In this document: positions 45,013 through 54,320 of the stretch, one piece after another | Layout: the number at the start of each line of letters is the position of its first letter | How positions within the stretch are numbered: position 1 is the first letter of the stretch | Source of the DNA: Desertivirga brevis | GTDB lineage: Bacteria; Bacteroidota; Bacteroidia; Sphingobacteriales; Sphingobacteriaceae | Assembly: GCF_017355835.1 (NCBI RefSeq) | Contig: NZ_JAFEWF010000001.1 | Coordinates: forward strand, 1,116,001-1,180,000 | Direction of reading: 5' to 3' | Length of the DNA stretch: 64,000 nt | The notes under the pieces: generated by a model | The model's input: the letters and a program-made list of their open reading frames with translations, nothing else | Databases searched by the model: none | What the model was told of the DNA's origin: nothing | Made by a program: the position numbers and the translations under genes

Positions 45013-45216
45013 ATGGCGAAATCCCAGGCAACCTTCATGAAAAAAGAATTAGAGAAAAAAAGATTGAAAAAAAGGGAAGACAAGAAGTACCGTAAAGAGG
45101 AACGTAAGAAGAATGCTACCGGCGGAGATCTTGATAGCATGATAGCCTACGTAAACGAGTACGGTGAAATATCATCTACCCCGCCGCCGCCTAAAAAAGA
45201 AGAAAAGGAAGACTAG
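45013..45216 (+). CDS. Small Lys/Glu-rich protein next to cold-shock gene
   Basis: 67 aa. Residues 1-36 are a highly charged helix (KKELEKKRLKKREDKKYRKE), followed by GGDLDSMIAYVNEYGEISSTPPPPKKEEKED. This pattern, long basic helix plus short acidic C-terminal segment, is found beside cold-shock genes in Bacteroidota; likely nucleic-acid or ribosome associated. The ATG at 45013 follows the csp terminator. Function not established. Confidence 0.7.
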   Translation: MAKSQATFMKKELEKKRLKKREDKKYRKEERKKNATGGDLDSMIAYVNEYGEISSTPPPPKKEEKED

Positions 45217-45222
45217 TCTTCT

Positions 45223-45450
45223 TTAATTGAAGTTGTGATAATAGTGCATCGCGGTCTTAATAGGGGAAATAACAGAGTTACAGTAAACATTCCAAGAGTA
45301 CCCGGATGCATTTTTCACCTTCTGTGCAATAAACGTTACTCTCCTTATCCCAATATTTTTTTCAAGCGTAATAGTTGAGCTGCTGCAAGTCATAGGGTCT
45401 GGCAAACTTCTAATGAATACAGCTTCTGTTGAGGCGATTAGGTCCTTCAT
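45223..45450 (-). CDS. Small hypothetical protein
   Basis: 75 aa, no signal peptide or family recognised. The frame is complete and not overlapped by another gene, codon use looks ordinary for the window, and composition is mixed (VFIRSLPDPMTCSSSTITLEK), not the skewed mix of a shadow frame. Convergent, 6 nt from the Lys-rich gene. Could still be non-coding. Confidence 0.4.
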   Translation of the reverse strand: MKDLIASTEAVFIRSLPDPMTCSSSTITLEKNIGIRRVTFIAQKVKNASGYSWNVYCNSVISPIKTAMHYYHNFN

Positions 45451-45550
45451 CTTTACTCGTCGTTAGTGTCAGAATATAACCTACTCAAACTTCAATTGGT
45501 TTTGAAACCTGAAGAATTTTTTTTATTATAGCATAAAAAGCGCTACAGCC

Positions 45551-46003
45551 TTATTTCAGGTTCTGACTGTAGAGAAAAAAATCTGTAGCTAAGGGTGTAA
45601 TACCGGAAGCCCGGAATTCTGTTGCTATTTGAGCCCGATGGTAGGAGGAATGATTGACTACGTTAAAGAGCAAATTACCTATAGTATTCTGATAAGTCTG
45701 CTCAGGTGAGAATGCGTACTGAATCGTGTCTTCCAGGTCATTCGAATTCACAATCGTCAGACTGTTTTCAAAATTAACTTTGTCAATTTCTGCGAAGTCA
45801 TGTACTGGGTGTAACTCCCAGGGCCCTATCCGATCCTGATTAGGTAATATGCGGCGGTTCCAGTTTCGATGAGCATTTAGAATGTGACTATAAAGCTGAA
45901 TGGCCTTTTGCGAAACCTCTTGTTGGTGAACCATAATCTCATTTGCCAGTTGTTGATTCGTATGATGATTATATTCAAAAAGCTGTATAAAAAACTCTTT
46001 CAT
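45551..46003 (-). CDS. DinB-family protein
   Basis: 150 aa four-helix-bundle protein of the DinB/YfiT superfamily. First His candidate lies in QLFEYNHHTNQQLANEI; HILNAHRNWNRRIL (about 41-54) and the C-terminal LLFNVVNHSSYHRAQIATEFRASGI supply the other His ligands of the metal site (HxxxH). Members are thiol- or metal-dependent enzymes or damage-induced proteins; this one is not assigned further. Terminator of the efflux operon lies upstream. Confidence 0.85.
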   Translation of the reverse strand: MKEFFIQLFEYNHHTNQQLANEIMVHQQEVSQKAIQLYSHILNAHRNWNRRILPNQDRIGPWELHPVHDFAEIDKVNFENSLTIVNSNDLEDTIQYAFSPEQTYQNTIGNLLFNVVNHSSYHRAQIATEFRASGITPLATDFFLYSQNLK

Positions 46004-46071
46004 AGCATGATATTATTTTTGATCAGCAAAATAAATATTTTCTACTTTTTCCCTGCTATTAGGAAATAAAC

Positions 46072-46124
46072 AATAACAAAGCCATTTGGAAATACTCATA
46101 GTATCTCCAAATGGCTTTGTTATT
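46072..46124. terminator. Terminator after the efflux operon
   Basis: 19-bp perfect arms (46072-46090 and 46106-46124), with a small inner ATAC/GTAT stem. It ends the minus-strand RND operon, 24 nt past the outer-membrane-factor stop. Confidence 0.85.
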
Positions 46125-46147
46125 ATGCGAATAGGCTATCTATAACT

Positions 46148-47560
46148 CTACTTCCAGCCGCCACCCAGCGCTCTATAAAGTTCAACTAAGGCTCCATTTT
46201 GCTGACGTTGAACAGCAACAAGATTTAACTCGGCCTGTAAAGCATTTGTCTGAGCCGTTATTACCTCAAGATAATTAGCCATATCACTTTTGAACAGAAG
46301 ATTAGCATTACTAATAGATCTCTTAAGCGTTTGGACTTGCTGCCCTGCGATCTCTGCTTGTAATGCGAGCTTGTTGTTTTGCACCAGTGCATTGGAAACT
46401 TCTGTCATTGCGGTGAGAACTGATTCTCTGAATCGCAATACGGCTTGCTCCCGTTCGATCTTTGCTACCTCAAATTGGGTCCTCAAAGCCCTGTTTCTAA
46501 AAATAGGTTGCAGAACAGATCCTGAGGCTATGCCGAACAACGACGCAGGAGTTTTAAACCAGTTATCCACCTGGAAACTTTCTACTCCTCCAACGCTTGA
46601 GATAGACAGCGAAGGGTACATATTAGCCTGAGCAGCTCCTACCCGCGCATTGGCAGCTTTTAAAGCTAATTCAGAAGAACGAATATCTGGCCGTCTACTC
46701 ACTACAGCAGCTGGCAATCCTACCTGAACCACTGTTGCTACTCCATCTACACTCCCTGAAGTAGTCCTTTCAACGGAACCTGGTAGGCGCCCGGTTAAAA
46801 GCTTCAGAGCGTTTTCCTGCAAAGCTATGCTTTGCTCTAGCTGAGGGATAAGCAAGGCAGTGGACTGACGGCGTGCTTGTGCCTGTTCTACAGCCAAACT
46901 TGTTACATCTCCCGACTGCTGAAGCAAAGTGGTAAGCGTAAGAGTGCTATCGTTCAGCTGAAGATTTCGCTTTGCTATTGCTAACTGTTGATCTAGCATC
47001 AGCAGATTATAATAGCCCTGTGCAACATCAGCAACCAGCCGGGTTTGAACGGCTTTTGTTGCTTCATAAGTTTGGAAGTAATCTGCAGCAATTGCCTCCT
47101 TTTGTCTTCTCAGCTTACCCCAGGCAATGATTTCCCAGGAAAGGTTCAAGGATGCATTATAGTTTTCTATTGCATTTATTCCGAACTGAGAAGCATTTAG
47201 TCCCGTTAAGCTATTATCAGAAAAACGGTTATAAGAGCCTGTTATTTGGGCATTTAGCTGGGGTAATAATAGAAGTTTGGACTGCTTCAGCTGCTGCTCG
47301 GCCGCTTCGACTCGTTTGACAGCTATCCCCAGATTATTGTTATACCGTAAAGCACTATCAATAAGGGATTGAAGGAACCTGTCTTTAAAGAATGTACTCC
47401 ATTTGATATCTGCAATACTACTAGTATCGGAAAATGATTGTTCTTCAAAGTTTTGGGGGACCGCTACTGAAGGGCGACTGTAGTCCTTCCCTATTTTGCA
47501 GGAACTTATTACAAGAGCAATCAGCAGGGCACTGTAACTTAGAAATTTATTTGAGTTCAT
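46148..47560 (-). CDS. RND efflux outer-membrane factor (TolC/OprM/CusC family)
   Basis: Outer-membrane channel of a tripartite efflux pump. 470 aa from the ATG at 47560 (MNSNKFLSYSALLIALVISSC), with lipobox C21; a longer frame from 47599 overlaps the RND gene and adds 13 residues before the signal. Two OEP repeats are visible, for example ALRYNNNLGIAVKRVEAAEQQLKQSK and the conserved GLPAAVVSRRPDIRSSELALKAANARVGAAQANMYPSL. Position last in the operon is normal. Confidence 0.93.
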   Translation of the reverse strand: MNSNKFLSYSALLIALVISSCKIGKDYSRPSVAVPQNFEEQSFSDTSSIADIKWSTFFKDRFLQSLIDSALRYNNNLGIAVKRVEAAEQQLKQSKLLLLPQLNAQITGSYNRFSDNSLTGLNASQFGINAIENYNASLNLSWEIIAWGKLRRQKEAIAADYFQTYEATKAVQTRLVADVAQGYYNLLMLDQQLAIAKRNLQLNDSTLTLTTLLQQSGDVTSLAVEQAQARRQSTALLIPQLEQSIALQENALKLLTGRLPGSVERTTSGSVDGVATVVQVGLPAAVVSRRPDIRSSELALKAANARVGAAQANMYPSLSISSVGGVESFQVDNWFKTPASLFGIASGSVLQPIFRNRALRTQFEVAKIEREQAVLRFRESVLTAMTEVSNALVQNNKLALQAEIAGQQVQTLKRSISNANLLFKSDMANYLEVITAQTNALQAELNLVAVQRQQNGALVELYRALGGGWK

Positions 47561-47564
47561 GATC

Positions 47565-50500
47565 TTAAGCGTTAAATAATTGTTCTTCCAACTCATCAAT
47601 TTCCTCTCTCTGAGCTTTCCTCGAAACTTTCTCGTGAAGGTTTTGGAAGATCACAAAAAGAACAGGGATAATAAATATCCCAAGAAGGACACCTGTAAGC
47701 ATCCCCCCTACGGCACCTGTACCTATCGAACGGTTACCCAAAGCTGATGCTCCATTAGCTGTAACTAAAGGAAGCAAACCAACGATAAAGGCAAACGAGG
47801 TCATAAGGATAGGCCGTAAACGAAGCTTAGAAGCCTCCAAAGCGGCAGAAACTATCTCCATTCCGTCTTTTCGTCGTTGTACAGCATATTCGATGATCAG
47901 GATTGCATTCTTAGCAAGTAATCCTACCAGCATGATAAGTCCTACCTGTACATAAATATTGTTCTCAATACCTGTTAGACCTATGAAAGCGAATACACCG
48001 AAGATTCCTGTTGGGACAGAAAGGATCACGGCAAATGGGAGGATATAGCTTTCATATTGAGCTGCAAGCAAGAAATACACAAATAACAAGCTCATCACGA
48101 ATATCCAGGTTAGCTGAGAACCGGAGCTTTGCTCCTCACGCGTCATGCCTGTCCACTCATAGGAGTAGTTCTTTGGAAGGTATTGCTCTGCAACTTCGTG
48201 AACAGCTTTAATAGCATCCCCGGAGGTATAACCAGGTTTTGGTAAGCCGTTAATTGCAACAGCATTGAACAGGTTATTCCTTGTTACCGTCTCAGGTCCA
48301 TAAACCCTTTTTAATTTTACAAGAAGGTTTGCAGGCACCATCTCCCCTAAGTTGTTTTTCACATACACGCTATTTAAGGAAGTGGGATCAGCACGGTAAG
48401 CAGCGTCTGCCTGGACAATTACCCTGTAGAATTTTCCAAACCGGTTAAAGTCAGAAGCGAAACTGCTACCATAAAATACTTGAAGGGTTTGTACAAGATC
48501 AGATATGGAAACACCTAGTTGTTTTGCTTTCTTCTGATCTATATTGAGCATGTATTGAGGATTGTTAGTACTGAATGTGGTAAAGGCATACATAATTTCC
48601 TTTCTCTTCATCAGTTCTCCTATAAATCCATTAGCTGTAGCATTCATCTTGTCAAGCGCGCCTGCAGAACGGTCTTGAAGGATTAACTCGAACCCGGTTG
48701 TATTTCCAAATCCCTGCACAGTAGGATAGACGAACATGAACACGCTGGCCTCTTTGATAGTTGCAAAGCGCTGGTTCAATACACCTATGATCTGATCCAG
48801 ATTATTCACATCTCCACGCTCACCATAAGGTTTCATACGAATGAAACCTACCGCATAATTAGAACTGTTGGCATTAGCAACGATATTCAAACCCGTTACT
48901 GCCCCTACCCTTTCAACTGCAGGTTCTTTACGAAGAATAGCGTTAATCTTATCCATTACCTTGCGCGTGCGGTCTAAAGATGATCCCGGAGGAAGGTTCA
49001 CCGAGTAAACCACGAAGCCCTGGTCCTCTGTTGGGATAAAGCCTGAAGGTGTCCTTTTCATTAGGATAACCGTAGCTATAGTGACCACTGCGAGACCGCC
49101 CAGTGCTACCCATTTTCGACGGGTTAGAAAACGCAAACTCCCTACGTATTTATTTGTCGTAGCGTTAAAGCCCGCATTAAATGCATTGAAGAAACGTGTC
49201 TTAAAGTTTCCTTTTTCACCTTCCGCGGTTGCGTGATGTTCTCTTTTTAAGAATATAACACATAGAACGGGACTAAGCGTTAAAGCGTTCACAGCAGAAA
49301 TTAAGATGGCAATACCTAAAGTGAATGCAAATTGCTTGTAAAATACACCTACCGGTCCCTGCATAAAACCCACCGGAACAAACACTGCAACCATTACAAG
49401 AGTGATGGAAATGATAGCTCCTGAAATCTCGTTCAGGGATTGAATAGTTGCCTTTTTAGCTGAAAGTCGCGTGCTCTCCATTTTGGCATGGACAGCCTCC
49501 ACTACTACGATCGCATCATCCACAACAATCCCTATGGCCAGCACCATGGCAAAGAGTGTAAGAAGGTTGATAGAGAAGCCGAACAACTTCATGAAAAAGA
49601 ATGTACCAATAATAGCCACCGGGACCGCTATTGCAGGGATCAGGGTAGAGCGAAAATCCTGAAGGAAAATGTACACCACTATAAAAACCAGGATAAAGGC
49701 TTCTATCAGGGTATGCTGCACCTGTGATATTGATGCGTCAAGGAACTCCTTAGAGCTGTACATGGTAAAGTAATGAATCCCCTTCGGAAACTTCTGAGAT
49801 GCCTTTTTCATCACCTTGTCTACCGCAGTCAATATTTCGTTCGCATTCGACCCTGCAGTTTGAAAAACAGCTAGTCCAGTTCCGTTTTCTCCGGCAATTT
49901 TAGTGTCGGCACTGTAGGTGAACGAGCCTAGTTCAACCCTGGCTACATCTTTAAGCTGGATCACCGATCCATCAGCATTCGCTTTCAATACAATTTCCTC
50001 GTACTCCTTATTCTGGGAGTATTTTCCCTTGTACTTCAATACATATTCAAAGGCCTGACTGCTGCCCTGGCCGAAACGGCCGGGTGCTGCCTCGATATTC
50101 TGCTCGCGAATGGCATTGATCACATCCTGGGCAGAAAGATTTGCTGCTTTCAGCCTGTCTGGCTTCAACCAGATACGCATCGAATAATCTTTTGCACCGA
50201 AGATGGTAGCCTGACCTACTCCCGGAACACGTTGTATTTCGGGGATGATGTTGATCTTTGCATAGTTCTGTAAAAACGTCTCATCGTAAGTAGTATCAGT
50301 ACTGTACATCAAAGGCACATAGATCATACTGTTCTGCTGTTTCTGCGTTGAGATTCCCGCCTGAACAACTTCCTGTGGTAGCTGACTCATTGCTTTTGCA
50401 ACACGGTTCTGAACGTTCACCGCAGCCTGATCAGGGTTAGTCCCCAGACTAAAAAACACATTAAGAGTAAGAGTTCCATCGTTACTTGCCGTGGAGGTCA

Positions 50501-50732
50501 TGTAAGTCATGTTCTCAACACCGTTCACGGCTTCTTCTATTGGGGTGGCTACTGCCCGTGCAACAACTTCCGCATTTGCTCCCGGGTAAACCGCGGTTAC
50601 CTGTACTGTGGGTGGCGCTATATCCGGAAATAAGGTAATTGGTAACGAGTATAGCGACAGTAATCCCAGCAAAGTAAGGATAATAGAGACCACTGTAGAG
50701 AGAACGGGTCTCTCTATAAACTTTCTAAACAT
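47565..50732 (-). CDS. RND multidrug efflux permease (HAE1/AcrB family)
   Basis: Inner-membrane proton-driven pump, 1055 aa. Start MFRKFIERPVLSTVVSIILTLLGLLSL is typical of AcrB/MexB. Proton-relay aspartates D405-D406 in AIGIVVDDAIVVVEA. Periplasmic porter loops and a second half GLTGIENNIYVQVGLIMLVGLLAKNAILIIE duplicate the first. Drugs, dyes, bile-like compounds or other amphiphiles are the family's range. It lies between the MFP and the outer-membrane-factor genes. Confidence 0.96.
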   Translation of the reverse strand: MFRKFIERPVLSTVVSIILTLLGLLSLYSLPITLFPDIAPPTVQVTAVYPGANAEVVARAVATPIEEAVNGVENMTYMTSTASNDGTLTLNVFFSLGTNPDQAAVNVQNRVAKAMSQLPQEVVQAGISTQKQQNSMIYVPLMYSTDTTYDETFLQNYAKINIIPEIQRVPGVGQATIFGAKDYSMRIWLKPDRLKAANLSAQDVINAIREQNIEAAPGRFGQGSSQAFEYVLKYKGKYSQNKEYEEIVLKANADGSVIQLKDVARVELGSFTYSADTKIAGENGTGLAVFQTAGSNANEILTAVDKVMKKASQKFPKGIHYFTMYSSKEFLDASISQVQHTLIEAFILVFIVVYIFLQDFRSTLIPAIAVPVAIIGTFFFMKLFGFSINLLTLFAMVLAIGIVVDDAIVVVEAVHAKMESTRLSAKKATIQSLNEISGAIISITLVMVAVFVPVGFMQGPVGVFYKQFAFTLGIAILISAVNALTLSPVLCVIFLKREHHATAEGEKGNFKTRFFNAFNAGFNATTNKYVGSLRFLTRRKWVALGGLAVVTIATVILMKRTPSGFIPTEDQGFVVYSVNLPPGSSLDRTRKVMDKINAILRKEPAVERVGAVTGLNIVANANSSNYAVGFIRMKPYGERGDVNNLDQIIGVLNQRFATIKEASVFMFVYPTVQGFGNTTGFELILQDRSAGALDKMNATANGFIGELMKRKEIMYAFTTFSTNNPQYMLNIDQKKAKQLGVSISDLVQTLQVFYGSSFASDFNRFGKFYRVIVQADAAYRADPTSLNSVYVKNNLGEMVPANLLVKLKRVYGPETVTRNNLFNAVAINGLPKPGYTSGDAIKAVHEVAEQYLPKNYSYEWTGMTREEQSSGSQLTWIFVMSLLFVYFLLAAQYESYILPFAVILSVPTGIFGVFAFIGLTGIENNIYVQVGLIMLVGLLAKNAILIIEYAVQRRKDGMEIVSAALEASKLRLRPILMTSFAFIVGLLPLVTANGASALGNRSIGTGAVGGMLTGVLLGIFIIPVLFVIFQNLHEKVSRKAQREEIDELEEQLFNA

Positions 50733-50770
50733 AATTTCTGGTATTTATCTAATTAAATAGATGTTGACTA

Positions 50771-51943
50771 TTACTTCAGTTCTTTGTAGATGTCTTCTGA
50801 ATTTACGGCTTTGGGCTTAATGACGGCCCCTTCCTGCAGCCTGTCGATTCCACTAAATACGATCTTTTCCCCTTCGGCTAAACCTTTTGATACCAGATAG
50901 AACTTTCCGTTGGAACCAGCTATGGAAAGAGGTTTACCCACAACCTTACTGCTGTCGTTCACTGTATAGACAAACACTTTGTCTTGCAGTTCAAAAGTTG
51001 CTTCCTGCGGTACAAGGATAGTGTTAGCCTGAACTTTAGGAATGCGAACTTTACCCGTGCTTCCTGATCTCAGTAAACCCTCCGGATTAGGGAATGAAGC
51101 TCTGAAATTGATAGTTCCAGTGGTTTTTCCAAATTGACCTTCAACTAACTCTACCCTGCCTTTTATCGGGTAAATGGTTTCGTCTGGCAATACCAGCTCA
51201 ATTTGTGGCAATGATTTTATTTTCTCTGCTAAACTTCCGCCTTGCAATCCCTTTCCAAAATCAATAAAATCTACTTCACTCATGCTAAAGTATGCATGAA
51301 CCTCCTTCGTCTCAGATAAGACAGTTAATGCCTCTGGTCCAGCGGAAGTTACCAGACTTCCCGTTTTAAAAGGGATGCTGCCTATGTATCCAGCGGCCGG
51401 TGCAGTGATAGTAGTGTAGCTAAGGTTGATCTTTGCCGCTTGTACCTGAGCTTGAGCCTGTAGTACGTTTGCTTTTGCCATGTTGTAAGCGGCGTTTGCA
51501 GTACGAAGCTGAACATCAGAAACCACACCATTCTTTACTAAGGGACTAAGCTTTGAAACATTGATGGATGCACTTTCCAAAGCAGCTTTCGCTGAGGCAA
51601 GCTGAGCCAACGCTGTATTTAACTGGGCATTATACTGGCGCGGATCAATTCTGAATAATACTTGTCCCCTTTTTACAAAGGAGCCCTCGTCCACGTGAAT
51701 AGCCTCTAAATATCCGTCTACTTTAGGACGAATCTCTATATCCCTCTTACCCTCAATGGCTGAGTTAAACTCAGAGTAAGTAGTTACAGGCTTTGATTTA
51801 ACTGCCAAAACTGGCAGCTCCGGTGGCGGAGGAGCTGCAGCTACGCCTTCGGCAGAAGAAGAGCTGCAACTATCCAATAAAATCAGTGTAGTAATTGTAA
51901 AAATAAAGGTTGATAGGGTTCTTGTTTTTAGTAACGCTTCCAT
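50771..51943 (-). CDS. RND efflux membrane-fusion protein (AcrA/MexA family)
   Basis: 390 aa periplasmic adaptor anchored as a lipoprotein (LILLDSCSSSSAEG, C26). Biotinyl-lipoyl halves: IRPKVDGYLEAIHVDEGSFVKRGQVLFRIDP and APAAGYIGSIPFKTGSLVTSAG; between them a helical hairpin (ALAQLASAKAALESASINVSKL) and then beta-barrel. First gene of the operon, 39 nt before the RND permease. Confidence 0.94.
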   Translation of the reverse strand: MEALLKTRTLSTFIFTITTLILLDSCSSSSAEGVAAAPPPPELPVLAVKSKPVTTYSEFNSAIEGKRDIEIRPKVDGYLEAIHVDEGSFVKRGQVLFRIDPRQYNAQLNTALAQLASAKAALESASINVSKLSPLVKNGVVSDVQLRTANAAYNMAKANVLQAQAQVQAAKINLSYTTITAPAAGYIGSIPFKTGSLVTSAGPEALTVLSETKEVHAYFSMSEVDFIDFGKGLQGGSLAEKIKSLPQIELVLPDETIYPIKGRVELVEGQFGKTTGTINFRASFPNPEGLLRSGSTGKVRIPKVQANTILVPQEATFELQDKVFVYTVNDSSKVVGKPLSIAGSNGKFYLVSKGLAEGEKIVFSGIDRLQEGAVIKPKAVNSEDIYKELK

Positions 51944-52044
51944 AATCTGTTGTCTGTTTGCTAATAATTCTCTTTTTTATTCTGTAGGGGCTATTTCCCT
52001 CTAATTCACATTTCCAATATCTCTGCGTGCTCAATCCCTGCTGA

Positions 52045-52079
52045 GGTTAACCTAACTAGAAAACCTAACAGTGTTAACC
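52045..52079. promoter_or_regulatory. TetR-family operator candidates upstream of the efflux operon (site 1)
   Basis: CCTAACAGTGTTAACC at 52064-52079 is near-palindromic (arms CTAAC/GTTAA-type), with a nearby GGTTAACC palindrome at 52045-52052. It matches sites 2 and 3 in sequence. Confidence 0.6.
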
Positions 52080-52160
52080 TATTGGGTAAAAAAAATTTGT
52101 TTTTTAATTCTACCAACTAGTAAAACAGTCGCAGGCCTATTAAGTAACATAGGTATATTT

Positions 52161-52176
52161 CCTAACACCGTTAACC
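52161..52176. promoter_or_regulatory. TetR-family operator candidate (site 2)
   Basis: CCTAACACCGTTAACC, 97 bp from site 1 and differing from it at three central bases. Close to the stop codon of the TetR gene (52197). Confidence 0.55.
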
Positions 52177-52196
52177 TACCAGGCAAAAAAAACGGA

Positions 52197-52811
52197 CTAA
52201 CCGTTCCTTATTTCAAAACTTCTGATATAACCATCCACTGCATCATCTAAAACCATTTTATTTAGCTCAGAGTCTGTGGTTGTACAGGTATTTACCAATT
52301 TTATTGAGATCAAACCATGCATTACCGAAAAAAGGGTATGGTATTTCAAGCAGGCATTCAAATCATCACGGCCACTTTTAGCGATCAGCTCTTCAATAAC
52401 ACCTGCAGCTAGTGATCGAAATTTATCTCTCTCTGGTAATGCTTCTGTTATATCGCATCCCATTGTTCCAATGCTAAACATTATCTGATAAAGCTCTTTA
52501 TTTTCAGCTGCAAAATTCCAATAAGCGTCAGCAATTGCTCTGATCTTATTTTCCGGTACGTCTTTCTTATCAATAATCCCCAAAATGGTTTCTGTTAGTA
52601 AGCGAAACCCTTTTTTACTGAATTCAAGCAGAATCGCTTCCTTATTCTTGAAGTGATCATATATCACCGGAACACTATAATCTATCTTGTCGGCTATTTT
52701 ACGGATAGATAAGGCGCTCCATCCCTCTGTTTTAACAAGATCCCAGGCAGTGCAAATAATCTTTGACTTCAGCTCTTCTTTCTCTCTTAATCTTCTTTCT
52801 GCTATTCCCAT
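52197..52811 (-). CDS. TetR/AcrR-family repressor of the efflux operon
   Basis: 204 aa from the ATG at 52811; a longer frame from 52844 would run through the operator at 52819-52833, so the internal start is preferred. N-terminal helix-turn-helix about 20-58 (KIICTAWDLVKTEGWSALSIRKIADKIDYSVPVIYDHFKNKEAIL, the TetR signature), then ligand-binding helices. It precedes the acrA-like gene on the same strand with 253 bp between. Repeated palindromes before both genes argue that it represses itself and the pump. Confidence 0.9.
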   Translation of the reverse strand: MGIAERRLREKEELKSKIICTAWDLVKTEGWSALSIRKIADKIDYSVPVIYDHFKNKEAILLEFSKKGFRLLTETILGIIDKKDVPENKIRAIADAYWNFAAENKELYQIMFSIGTMGCDITEALPERDKFRSLAAGVIEELIAKSGRDDLNACLKYHTLFSVMHGLISIKLVNTCTTTDSELNKMVLDDAVDGYIRSFEIRNG

Positions 52812-52818
52812 TGCTTTA

Positions 52819-52833
52819 CCTAACGGTGTTAGC
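52819..52833. promoter_or_regulatory. TetR-family operator candidate (site 3, autoregulatory)
   Basis: CCTAACGGTGTTAGC, with perfect CTAAC-GGT-GTTAG arms (52820-52832), 8 nt upstream of the preferred tetR start codon. Same core as sites 1 and 2. Confidence 0.6.
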
Positions 52834-53022
52834 AAAGTTAACATTAGCTAGGTGATACGACAAGATACTAGTTCAGAAAGATTCAAACGTGATTTTTTTA
52901 TGACCAATGCAGAGCAGAATTTAGATACCATTCAACTGCAAGCAATCCTATAAACCTTTAGATATTAGGTGTATCCAAACAAAAACCCTCCTAATTTTCT
53001 TCTTAAACTAAAATTTTTCATC

Positions 53023-54192
53023 GTGACAAACGGCAATAACCTTGAACAACAGAATAAAAACCTCAAGAAGAACATCGAGGAGTTGAAACAGAATCATAAC
53101 GATACGGTAGAACATTTGGAACGCCAATTAAAGGTTGAACAAGATCTACTTGAAAGTCAGCAACGATTTAAAACTGTTTTTGAGGCTAGTATTGTAGCTA
53201 ATAAGATCATTAATATCGACCTGAAGATGGTCCAGATAAACCAGGCTCTATGTGATATGCTGGGGTATTCGAGAGAAGAAATATTAGGCTCAACGATACT
53301 AGATTTTACCCGTCCTGACTTTATAGACCTCTGGTATGATCTTCATGAGGCTCTTTGGAAAAAGGAACTCCCGGCATTTCAACTTGAAGCCTGCCTCATT
53401 AAAAAAGATCAGACAGAAGTGTGGGTTCTTGTTAATACTGTCAGCTTTAAAGATAGGGGACAAACGATGGGATATACCAGCCTTGTGGATATAACAAACA
53501 GAAAGCTTTTGGAAAGGCACAAAGACGAGTTTATAAGCACGGTAAGTCACGAATTAAAAACTCCTATAACCTCCATCAAATCCTACTGCCAGCTGGTTGA
53601 AAGAGATCTTTTGAAGGATAAAAAAGCGGAGGGTCTTGATAAAATCAGGAGGATGAACGCAAAAATAAACGATCTCACCTCCTTAATAGCAGATTTAGTA
53701 ATGGCCTCCAAAATTGAAAGTGGGAAGCTTCGGACTAAAAGTGAACGGTACGCTATGGACGATTTGATTAACTCGATAGTTGATGATTATAAAAAAACTC
53801 ATCCAGGGAGGATTTTTATAATAGATAAGAATGAATCAGTGATCACCATGGGAGACAGGCTTAAGATTGGACAGGTAATAGAAAACCTGATAACAAATGC
53901 CACTAAGTTTTCAGACAGGGGTAGTCCCATAAGCATTAGCTCAGTAAGAAAAGATGGTAGTATTGTGGTTTGTATACAAGATCATGGCAGAGGAATTTCA
54001 CCAGAGGAGATAGAAAGTATTTTCAACCGGTTTTATAAGGTAAAGGAGGCTCAAAGTAATAATGAAGCTGGAATGGGATTAGGGCTTTACATATCCTCTG
54101 AGATAATTAGAAATCAACAGGGCAAGCTTTGGGTAGATAGCAAAGTTGGCGAAGGTAGTACATTTTGCTTTTCACTGCCTATAATTTCGTAG
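53023..54192 (+). CDS. PAS-domain sensor histidine kinase
   Basis: 389 aa from the GTG at 53023 (MTNGNNLEQQ...); a GTG at 52969 would add 18 residues that look untranslated. An N-terminal coiled coil (LEQQNKNLKKNIEELKQNHNDT), then a PAS domain with GYSREEILGSTILDF and WVLVNTVSFKDRGQTMGYTSLVDITNRK, HisKA with phospho-His in ISTVSHELKTPITSI (H176 from this start), and HATPase_c (N-box NLITNATKFSDRG, IQDHGRGISPEE, GMGLGLYIS). No transmembrane segment, so a cytoplasmic sensor of redox, gas or metabolite; ligand unknown. No response regulator beside it. Confidence 0.9.
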   Translation: MTNGNNLEQQNKNLKKNIEELKQNHNDTVEHLERQLKVEQDLLESQQRFKTVFEASIVANKIINIDLKMVQINQALCDMLGYSREEILGSTILDFTRPDFIDLWYDLHEALWKKELPAFQLEACLIKKDQTEVWVLVNTVSFKDRGQTMGYTSLVDITNRKLLERHKDEFISTVSHELKTPITSIKSYCQLVERDLLKDKKAEGLDKIRRMNAKINDLTSLIADLVMASKIESGKLRTKSERYAMDDLINSIVDDYKKTHPGRIFIIDKNESVITMGDRLKIGQVIENLITNATKFSDRGSPISISSVRKDGSIVVCIQDHGRGISPEEIESIFNRFYKVKEAQSNNEAGMGLGLYISSEIIRNQQGKLWVDSKVGEGSTFCFSLPIIS

Positions 54193-54320
54193 ATAAGTTT
54201 GCCGCAATAACATTGTTACATCAAAGTGCCGCACATATTTGCCTGGGCCGTACGAAAAAAATAAAATATCATATTTTTGACCCTTAAATCACACAACAGA
54301 AAACGACTAATTCTATTTAA

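Noticed and set aside
47561..47599. Upstream start of the outer-membrane-factor gene
   Set aside because: It overlaps the RND gene and places 13 non-signal residues ahead of a clear lipoprotein signal; the ATG at 47560 is preferred.
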